Assembly (NCBI RefSeq): GCF_000285495.1
Contig: NZ_HE610978.1
Location: forward strand, 234,737-298,736
Direction of reading: 5' to 3'
From: Oceanobacillus massiliensis str. N'diop
Lineage (GTDB): Bacteria > Bacillota > Bacilli > Bacillales > Amphibacillaceae
DNA length: 64,000 bases
Position 1 is the first letter of the stretch. Each line of letters begins with the position of its first letter. The notes under the pieces were generated by a model that saw only the letters and a program-made list of their open reading frames with translations, was not told where the DNA came from and did not search any database. Below are positions 58,156 through 64,000 of this stretch, piece by piece. A program made the position numbers and the translations under genes.

Positions 58156-58537
58156 AGCTTTGTTTCGTATAATTATAAATATAGCGATCATTTTTTCCAC
58201 TTTAGTTGGTACGTTCTTTATCCTTTCAGCTTCGATTGGAATTATTCGCTTTCCCGATATTTTCACAAAGCTGCATGCAGCAACAAAGGCATCCACTTTA
58301 GGTGTCATCAGTATCCTTATTGCCGCTTTCTTGTTCCTTTATCTTCAGCATTCAATTATTAGCGGGAAGCTGCTGCTTGCCATTGGATTTATCCTGCTTA
58401 CCAATCCGGTTTCAGCACATATGATCTCACGGGCAGCACATCTAAAGGGTGTAAAGCCAGTACTCAACAATCGGAAGGATGAATATAACGAAGCAATGAA
58501 AAATCTTGAAAGCAACACATCAGCCAATCGCGAGTGA
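58142..58537 (+). CDS. mrpG: Na+/H+ antiporter subunit MrpG
   Basis: 131 residues, three membrane helices, with the MrpG signature SIGIIRFPDIFTKLHAATKASTLGV. I choose TTG 58142 (MTEIEALF), 6 nt after AGGTG; an in-frame GTG at 58133 is the alternative. Last gene of the operon; a weak hairpin follows. Confidence 0.93.
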   Translation: MTEIEALFRIIINIAIIFSTLVGTFFILSASIGIIRFPDIFTKLHAATKASTLGVISILIAAFLFLYLQHSIISGKLLLAIGFILLTNPVSAHMISRAAHLKGVKPVLNNRKDEYNEAMKNLESNTSANRE

Positions 58538-58543
58538 CTGCAG

Positions 58544-58570
58544 AAGCAAGCTTGTTTGCTTTCTTATTTT
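58544..58570 (+). terminator. weak terminator after mrpG
   Basis: A 6-7-bp stem (58544-58550 with 58555-58561, 4-nt loop) followed by TTCTTATTTT. Short, so readthrough into the MurE gene is possible. Confidence 0.45.
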
Positions 58571-58673
58571 CATAAATGGGATTAAAACGTTTAATTAAAG
58601 GGAAATATGTTTAATAATACTATTTTTATGTCAAATGAAAGATGAAAAGATTTTAAAGATTGTGAGGATTATT

Positions 58674-60155
58674 ATGATGAATACATATGAATTGCTTTCC
58701 AGCCTGAAAATGAAACAGGTTTTTGGAATGGTACCAGATCATATACAAGCACTCCAAGATGATTCCAGAAAAGTGGTAAAGGACTCTATGTTCATATGTA
58801 TCCGCGGTTATACTGTTGACGGGCATAATTATTATTCTGAAGCGATTAGAAATGGAGCGACCGTTATTATTGCAGAGGAGAAGCTTGATATTGATTTGGA
58901 TCATGTTGCTTTAGTTGTCGTAAAAGATTCAAAGAAGGCCTTGGCACTTTTAGCCTGTAAATTTTATGGCTACCCTTCAAGTCATCTAAAGATTTTTGGT
59001 GTGACCGGTACGAATGGAAAAACTACTGTCACATCACTGATCAACCATGTTTTAAAAAAATCCGGTCAGAAAACGGCACTGTCAGGCACAATCGGTTCTC
59101 AATTAGATGAAGCATTTTCAAGCAGTCCCAATACGACGTGCGATGCTTTGACAAATCAGCAAATGATGAAGAAAGCTTATGATGCCGATATAAAGAATAT
59201 GGTAATGGAAGTCTCTTCCCATGGCCTGTCTCAAGGCAGATTATGGGGCGTAGACTATGATATCGTAACGTTCACAAACCTAACACAAGACCATTTGGAT
59301 TATCACAATACAATGGATGAATATGGCTATACCAAAGGATTGCTATTTGCCCAGTTAGGCAATGATTTGACAAAGGAAAAGTTCGTCGTTTTGAATCAGG
59401 ACGATCCCTGGTTCGAAAAATACTCGATTATGTCGCCAGCTGAAGTAATTTCATACGGTATCCAAAGTGACGCCCATTTTAAGGCAGAAGATATCGATTG
59501 CCAAGAGAATGGGACCGAATTTAACCTTATTACCCCAGAAGGCACATACCGAATGAGCATAAATCTCCTAGGAGAATTTAATGTTTATAATACGCTTGCA
59601 GCAATAGCATCGCTCTACGCCAAAGGTGATATACCACTGGAACGGATCATCCATTCGGTTCAAGAGATGAGACCGGTAAGCGGGCGTATGGAAAAGATCG
59701 ATGTCGATTCACCGATAACGATCTATCTGGATTATGCACATACTCCAGATGCTATTGAAAAGGCAATTACTACTGTCCAGCCTTTTAAAAGGAATAGGCT
59801 CATATTCGTTGCTGGAACAGGCGGAAATCGTGATGAGCTGAAACGGCCGATAATGGCTGAAAAAGCGTCTGCCGCAGATTATGTTATCCTGACGGTGAAT
59901 GACCCTCGTTTTGAGGACCCCTCTTCCATCCTTTACGATATGGAAAAAGGGATGCGTCATAACAATTATGATATGATCCCAGATCGCAAAGAAGCAATAC
60001 ACCAGGCAATCGATATTAGTGAACCTGGAGATATCATTATTATTGCAGGGAAAGGCCAGGAAGATTACCAAGTGATTGAAGATAAAAAGTATCCTCACAG
60101 CGATAAAAAAATTGCATTGGAAAAATGCATGTCCAAGTATCCTTACACCGTCTAA
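58674..60155 (+). CDS. murE: MurE-family Mur ligase (second-type, unlinked to the cell-division cluster)
   Basis: 493 residues with all three Mur ligase domains: UDP-binding SRKVVKDSMF and RGYTVDG (about 31-50), ATP loop GVTGTNGKTT (109-118), carbamylated lysine in YTKGLLF (221), and FNVYNTLAA and YAHTPDA further on. MurE enzymes add the third peptide residue to UDP-MurNAc-Ala-Glu. Three recognition motifs differ from standard meso-DAP enzymes: NTTC for NTTP (153-156), NDPR for DNPR (409-412) and GKGQE for GKGHE (459-463). Start: first of two ATGs, 6 nt after GTGAGG. It lies outside dcw, directly before sigK. Enzyme class is sure; amino-acid specificity is not. Confidence 0.88.
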   Translation: MMNTYELLSSLKMKQVFGMVPDHIQALQDDSRKVVKDSMFICIRGYTVDGHNYYSEAIRNGATVIIAEEKLDIDLDHVALVVVKDSKKALALLACKFYGYPSSHLKIFGVTGTNGKTTVTSLINHVLKKSGQKTALSGTIGSQLDEAFSSSPNTTCDALTNQQMMKKAYDADIKNMVMEVSSHGLSQGRLWGVDYDIVTFTNLTQDHLDYHNTMDEYGYTKGLLFAQLGNDLTKEKFVVLNQDDPWFEKYSIMSPAEVISYGIQSDAHFKAEDIDCQENGTEFNLITPEGTYRMSINLLGEFNVYNTLAAIASLYAKGDIPLERIIHSVQEMRPVSGRMEKIDVDSPITIYLDYAHTPDAIEKAITTVQPFKRNRLIFVAGTGGNRDELKRPIMAEKASAADYVILTVNDPRFEDPSSILYDMEKGMRHNNYDMIPDRKEAIHQAIDISEPGDIIIIAGKGQEDYQVIEDKKYPHSDKKIALEKCMSKYPYTV

Positions 60156-60184
60156 AGCATTAGAATCTTTTAGATATTATTATC

Positions 60185-60194
60185 ATGGACAGAC
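60185..60194 (+). promoter_or_regulatory. candidate SpoIIID site upstream of sigK
   Basis: ATGGACAGAC matches the SpoIIID consensus WWRRACARNY at every position, about 100 bp before the sigK start. SpoIIID activates sigK in B. subtilis. A 10-bp degenerate match has a several-percent chance of occurring at random in this gap. No clear sigma-E promoter was found beside it. Confidence 0.4.
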
Positions 60195-60294
60195 ACTAAT
60201 CAACTCCTTGCTTCATAAAGATGATATATAGGCAAATACCCAACAACATCTTTTTGAACTTGAACCAGAATACCTGCCTGGGAGGTGATTGCGT

Positions 60295-60999
60295 TTGTCC
60301 GGGATACTATCTGTTCTTGCTCTTCTTATCAAAGAAGCCATCTTTTTCGTTTCCTATGTAAAAAATCATGCTTTCCCACAGCCTTTACCCTCTGATGAAG
60401 AGGCAAAATACATCCAGGAAATGCAAAATGGCAGCGAATCTGCCAGAAATAAGTTAATTGAACATAATTTGCGGCTTGTTGCACATATCGTCAAGAAATT
60501 CGAAAATACTGGTGAGGATATGGAAGACTTGATTTCAATTGGAACAATTGGGCTGATTAAGGGTGTTGAAAGCTTTTCCACCGATAAAGGTACAAAATTG
60601 GCCACCTATGCAGCAAGATGTATTGAAAATGAAATTCTGATGCATTTACGGGCACTGAAGAAAGTAAAAAAAGATGTATCTTTACATGACCCCATCGGTC
60701 AGGATAAAGAAGGAAACGAGATTAGCCTGATTGATATACTAGAGGCTGAAAATGATAATGTTATTGAATACATTCAGCTAAATATGGAAATTGCCAAAAT
60801 GCAAAAGTATTTCTCTGTCCTAGATAAACGGGAACGTGAGGTAATTGTCTACCGATATGGTCTGAACGATTATGAAGAAATGACACAAAGAGAGATTGCC
60901 AAAAAGCTGAATATTTCCAGAAGCTATGTTTCACGAATTGAAAAAAGGGCTTTAATGAAGGTTTTCCACGAGTATTACCGAAAAGAACGGCAAAATTAA
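60295..60999 (+). CDS. sigK: mother-cell sigma factor pro-SigmaK
   Basis: Late mother-cell RNA polymerase sigma factor, 234 residues. It has a 20-residue pro-sequence ([20 protein letters not shown]) before [11 protein letters not shown], the site cut by SpoIVFB, then region 2 ([37 protein letters not shown]) and region 4 ([27 protein letters not shown]). The TTG at 60295 is chosen: GGAGG is 9 nt upstream and cleavage then falls after residue 20. The gene is in one piece, with no skin-type element as in B. subtilis. Confidence 0.95.
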   Translation: MSGILSVLALLIKEAIFFVSYVKNHAFPQPLPSDEEAKYIQEMQNGSESARNKLIEHNLRLVAHIVKKFENTGEDMEDLISIGTIGLIKGVESFSTDKGTKLATYAARCIENEILMHLRALKKVKKDVSLHDPIGQDKEGNEISLIDILEAENDNVIEYIQLNMEIAKMQKYFSVLDKREREVIVYRYGLNDYEEMTQREIAKKLNISRSYVSRIEKRALMKVFHEYYRKERQN

Positions 61000-61000
61000 G

Positions 61001-61045
61001 GCAGGAGCGCTAAAATTAACCTTTAGCGCCCCTGCTTCTTTTTGT
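61001..61045 (+). terminator. intrinsic terminator of sigK
   Basis: A 14-bp stem (61001-61014 with 61022-61035, one mismatch) followed by TTCTTTTTG. It lies between convergent sigK and mtnN and may also serve mtnN weakly. Confidence 0.85.
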
Positions 61046-61058
61046 GTCTTATTTTATG

Positions 61059-61751
61059 CTATTCAATCTCCTTCAGCATATTCATAATCAATTCTGCAGC
61101 ATTTTTGGCTGCCTTTTCCAGGAATTGATCAAATGATACCGAGGATTTCTTCCCTGCTATATCCGATAATGCCCGGATGATGACAAATGGCTTTCCGTAC
61201 TGATGACAAACCTGAGCCACTGCTGCAGCTTCCATCTCTGCTGCGAGCATTTCCGGAAATTTTTGACGTACAAATGCGACTCTGCTTGGATCTTCCATAA
61301 ATGAATCTCCTGTCGCAATAATCCCCTGTTCATACTTGATATCCAGATTTTCGATTGCTGACACCGCTGCCCTTACTAAATTACCATCGGCCTGATACAT
61401 TGCCGGCAATCCTGGAACCTGTCCGTAAGCATAATCAAACGCCGTTACATCCACGTCATGATGGACTACTTCTTTCGAAATGACCACGTCCCCGACTTCA
61501 AGGCTTTCAGCAAAGCCGCCTGCCGATCCGGTGTTAATCACATGTGTCGGAGAAAAACGTTCCAGCAGAATGGTTGTCGCCATTGCGGCATTCACTTTAC
61601 CGATGCCCGATTGCAGAAGAACAACTTCCTTTCCGCGCAGTTGTCCTTCTATAAAGTGACAATTGGCTACCGTCACTTCCTTGCTATCTGTCATATTTTC
61701 CTTTAACAGGGCCATTTCCTCATCCATTGCCCCAATAATTCCAATCTTCAT
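61059..61751 (-). CDS. mtnN: 5'-methylthioadenosine/S-adenosylhomocysteine nucleosidase
   Basis: Removes adenine from MTA and SAH in the activated-methyl and methionine salvage cycles; 230 residues. Signatures: [11 protein letters not shown] at the start, [20 protein letters not shown] (about residue 173) and the catalytic aspartate in ALSDIAG. Start ATG 61751 follows TGGAGG. The frame extends 15 codons into the 3' end of yrrS. Located just below yrrS. Confidence 0.96.
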   Translation of the reverse strand: MKIGIIGAMDEEMALLKENMTDSKEVTVANCHFIEGQLRGKEVVLLQSGIGKVNAAMATTILLERFSPTHVINTGSAGGFAESLEVGDVVISKEVVHHDVDVTAFDYAYGQVPGLPAMYQADGNLVRAAVSAIENLDIKYEQGIIATGDSFMEDPSRVAFVRQKFPEMLAAEMEAAAVAQVCHQYGKPFVIIRALSDIAGKKSSVSFDQFLEKAAKNAAELIMNMLKEIE

Positions 61752-61782
61752 CCAGAATCCTCCAGTTTGCTTTCTTCGGCTA

Positions 61783-62472
61783 TTATTTCTTATCATTCTC
61801 TATTAGAACTTCTATTTTTTTCGGCTGCCAGCCTTCTCCATCTATCCAGTCCATGAACACACGGTAGGTATCCGTTTCTGCCTTATCCGAAACAGTTGCA
61901 ATTACTTTCTGTTCGCCGCCATTATCAACCCACCATACTATCATATCATCTTCTGCTATTCCCGTGGCCATTGCCGCTGCCCTTTTTACTTCGATCCGGT
62001 CATCTGAACCGTCGTCAAAGTTGGTTGTATGCGGACCGGTTTGTTCGGTGCCGATTGGGTCCCAGTTGCCGGAATATGCTTCAGCTACATTATTATCGGA
62101 CGGTTCTGCAGGTTCCGTTTCTATATCTTCCTCTGTAGTTTCCTGTTCTTCTTCATCGATAGGATCTTCTCCCGATTCGTTTTCCTCAGCAGATTCCTCT
62201 TGATTTGAGTCATCATTAGCAGAAGAATCATCCTCTGCATTATTCTCAGCTTCTTCATCTTCATCCTCAGTCTCCGTGACCAGGAAATCAGAATCCTCCT
62301 GCTCGCTTCCTGTTGAATCCTCAGCCGTTTCATCATTGCCGCCGAAAAGCCATACAGCAAGCAGAATGATCAGCAGCAATGCTCCTGCTACAAGGAAAAT
62401 AGAAATTGCCTTTGTATTTTTTCTGCGTTTATCAAATTTGTTTAAGCGTGAATGATTGTCTGAATCGCTCAT
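61783..62472 (-). CDS. yrrS: YrrS family membrane protein (DUF1510)
   Basis: 229 residues: a short basic cytosolic N-terminus, one membrane helix (about 23-44), an extremely acidic Glu/Asp/Ser linker of roughly 80 residues (about 48-130), and a conserved C-terminal DUF1510 domain with [20 protein letters not shown] and WQPKKIEVL. Function unknown. In B. subtilis yrrS lies near mtnN and a penicillin-binding protein gene. The long acidic linker is in keeping with surface proteins of salt-adapted bacteria. Confidence 0.85.
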   Translation of the reverse strand: MSDSDNHSRLNKFDKRRKNTKAISIFLVAGALLLIILLAVWLFGGNDETAEDSTGSEQEDSDFLVTETEDEDEEAENNAEDDSSANDDSNQEESAEENESGEDPIDEEEQETTEEDIETEPAEPSDNNVAEAYSGNWDPIGTEQTGPHTTNFDDGSDDRIEVKRAAAMATGIAEDDMIVWWVDNGGEQKVIATVSDKAETDTYRVFMDWIDGEGWQPKKIEVLIENDKK

Positions 62473-62552
62473 CTCTATTCCCTCCTATTTCTATATTATA
62501 GTATCATATAATAGGATATATTCCGATTCAAACCATAACCATTTGTTTCACC

Positions 62553-62807
62553 TTAATTCCTATCATTATTGTATTGACCAAACACCCGACGCGGACCGAT
62601 AAACCAGCCGATCAGGATTAGAAAAATAACGGCCAATAGAATAATCGGGATTACTGTCGCTGTTGTGACGTTATCTACTATCCCTGTATCCAAAAGAAAG
62701 TCTCTCATTTTATTTACCGCCCATAGAGCGGACACAACAATCCAGCCGATGATTTCTGAAAATAGCATCTTCAAGAAATCAAGAACACTATTTAACATTT
62801 CTTCCAT
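62553..62807 (-). CDS. small membrane protein of unknown function
   Basis: 84 residues with two hydrophobic segments (about 15-33 and 50-70) and a C-terminal basic/polar tail (GPRRVFGQYNNDRN). A strong GAGGAGGG site precedes the ATG. I do not recognise a family. It stands alone between yrrS and a lipoprotein gene on the same strand. Confidence 0.7.
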   Translation of the reverse strand: MEEMLNSVLDFLKMLFSEIIGWIVVSALWAVNKMRDFLLDTGIVDNVTTATVIPIILLAVIFLILIGWFIGPRRVFGQYNNDRN

Positions 62808-63013
62808 TTTATTCCCTCCTCTTGAAAACTTGATTGAGGTTAAATTTTGTTATCGGCTTCAGCTGGAAATACTGTTGAAGTCCAAATATAGACCGAATTT
62901 CTCAAATGATGGTTTATGCAGTCGGCTACAAGCACGACCGAAAATACACCCTTATAGATGAAAAGTATCCTCAATATATTTTATCGAGCACTGGATACAA
63001 TTAATTAAAATGA

Positions 63014-63673
63014 TTATTCCACTTCATTTGTAGAAAATTCAAAAGAAATTTGATTCGAGAGTCCTTCATAGCCTCTTCCAGCGTGGAGCACATAGGAATC
63101 ACTGACTTCCATGTCATAGAGCAATACACCAGTCTGAGATCCTCCAGGGGCAATTTCTTCCGTCCATTCTTCTGCTACACCATCAACATAAAACCACGGA
63201 ACAGCATAGCCTTCTGCCTCCGTTGATAAGAATGTCGTACTGAAAGCATCTGCAGCATAAGCTGCTTCATCACTGAGATTTGTCAATGTCACATCTACAA
63301 TTACATAATTGCCTTCTAAAGAAGGTTCTTCTCCTGCTTTTTCTGTTATTTCAACAGAATTCAACGTAATTTCATATTCTCTATAATCATTTTTTAAATG
63401 GGCAGTATCTCCGATGGAAAGGCCCAACTGGTTTTCAGGTAGTTCACCTTCATTGCTGGACGGTTGCTCGGTACCTGAAGTATCTCCACTTTCTTCTACT
63501 GACAGTTCTGACGGTTCTGCCTGATCGTCATCTGAACCACCATTTTCTGTTGAACTTCCTTCCACTGATTCTTGAGATTCTTCTTCACCATGATTATTGT
63601 CTTCCCCGTTACAAGCAACAAGCAATAAGCATAGCATAAAGCTGGAAATGGTCATTTTTAGAATTCGTTCCAT
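63014..63673 (-). CDS. putative lipoprotein with DUF4352-like domain
   Basis: 219 residues. The signal peptide ends in a lipobox (LLVAC, cysteine about residue 21), so it should be lipid-anchored outside the membrane. A 60-residue Glu/Ser/Asp/Gly-rich linker follows. The C-terminal domain (about 83-219) is beta-rich with YVIVDVTLTNLSDEAA and APGGSQTGVLLYD, the pattern of DUF4352/telomeric-repeat-like immunoglobulin folds. No function is known. AAGGAGG lies upstream of the ATG. Confidence 0.78.
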   Translation of the reverse strand: MERILKMTISSFMLCLLLVACNGEDNNHGEEESQESVEGSSTENGGSDDDQAEPSELSVEESGDTSGTEQPSSNEGELPENQLGLSIGDTAHLKNDYREYEITLNSVEITEKAGEEPSLEGNYVIVDVTLTNLSDEAAYAADAFSTTFLSTEAEGYAVPWFYVDGVAEEWTEEIAPGGSQTGVLLYDMEVSDSYVLHAGRGYEGLSNQISFEFSTNEVE

Positions 63674-64000
63674 ATATAATCCTCCTTGTTATACTTCTTC
63701 TTGTTTACTTCCAATCTTTTACTGTATTTCCTCATTGATATCTTGAGCGCCGTCTGGGTCCATTGTAATTCACTACTGCAATACGTATTTTTTTATCTAT
63801 TCACCCTCATTCTTAAAATCTACTGCTTTCACTTTGTCTGAAACAATATTACTAAATTTATTGCAGAATATTAAGTGTTTCACTCAAAAACAGTCATAAT
63901 TTCCTATTTTTCATGTAAGGATTATCTTAGTTTCAAGACAAATTGGTTAAGTACTGTCAGATGTGATAATTTTAATATCGTCAGCGATAATTTTATGTAA
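63674..64000. other. AT-rich region at right edge with short direct repeat
   Basis: About 330 bp with no supported gene. It should contain the promoter of the lipoprotein gene on the minus strand. GATAATTTTA occurs twice, at 63965-63974 and 63986-63995, spaced 21 bp (two helical turns), which could be an operator for a gene beyond the edge or chance. Confidence 0.35.

Overview
The window is a low-GC Bacillota chromosome segment. It is almost certainly from a spore-forming, competence-gene-bearing member of the Bacillaceae in the Oceanobacillus/Virgibacillus/Lentibacillus neighbourhood. The evidence is gene order: the run nfo-cshB-Nif3-trmK-cccA-sigA-dnaG-yqfL-ccpN-glySQ-recO-yqzL-era-dgkA-ybeY-pgpH-phoH-yqfD-yqfC-floA-nfeD-yqeY-rpsU reproduces the Bacillus subtilis yqe/yqf region. 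It continues through mtaB-rsmE-prmA-dnaJ-dnaK-grpE-hrcA-hemW-lepA-yqxA-spoIIP-gpr-rpsT-holA-yqzM-comEC-comEB-comEA-yqeM-rsfS-yqeK-nadD-yhbY-aroE-yqeH-yqeG-sda. Sporulation genes (spoIIP, gpr, yqfC, yqfD, sda, sigK) and a Mrp-type cation/proton antiporter fit a halo- or alkalitolerant endospore former. The species cannot be named from the sequence alone.

Layout. Positions 1-500 hold the start of a leftward gene and a small rightward gene (yqfT). From 0.5 to 52.1 kb nearly everything runs leftward: DNA repair and replication initiation (nfo, dnaG), the housekeeping sigma factor, gluconeogenic control (ccpN, yqfL), glycyl-tRNA synthetase under a T-box, ribosome and RNA maturation (era, ybeY, rpsU, rsfS, yqeH, lepA, cshB), cyclic-di-AMP turnover (pgpH), membrane microdomains (floA, nfeD), the HrcA/CIRCE heat-shock operon, tRNA and rRNA modification, engulfment and germination proteins, and the competence DNA-uptake operon. 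Rightward islands inside this run are rpsT and yqzM. From 52.7 kb the strand switches: sda, with an upstream cluster of DnaA-box-like sites; a six-gene Mrp operon; a second-type MurE ligase; and intact sigK. The last 3 kb is leftward again: mtnN, yrrS, a small membrane protein and a DUF4352-like lipoprotein.

The backbone is conserved and I see no CRISPR array, prophage, insertion sequence or defence island. The unusual points are: (i) three genes (Nif3/yqfO, the gene after floA, and gpr) whose reading frames break by one base at short homopolymers or next to a stop codon; (ii) an Mrp operon with mrpB cleanly absent; (iii) a MurE paralogue beside sigK with changes in substrate-recognition motifs; (iv) a family of about 100-130-bp GC-rich imperfect-palindromic repeats, three copies upstream of dnaG and one beside sda; (v) recognisable sporulation and DnaA regulatory sites near sda, gpr, spoIIP and sigK. 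Two genes of the B. subtilis order, ispH (between cshB and the Nif3 gene) and cdd (between era and dgkA), are absent here.
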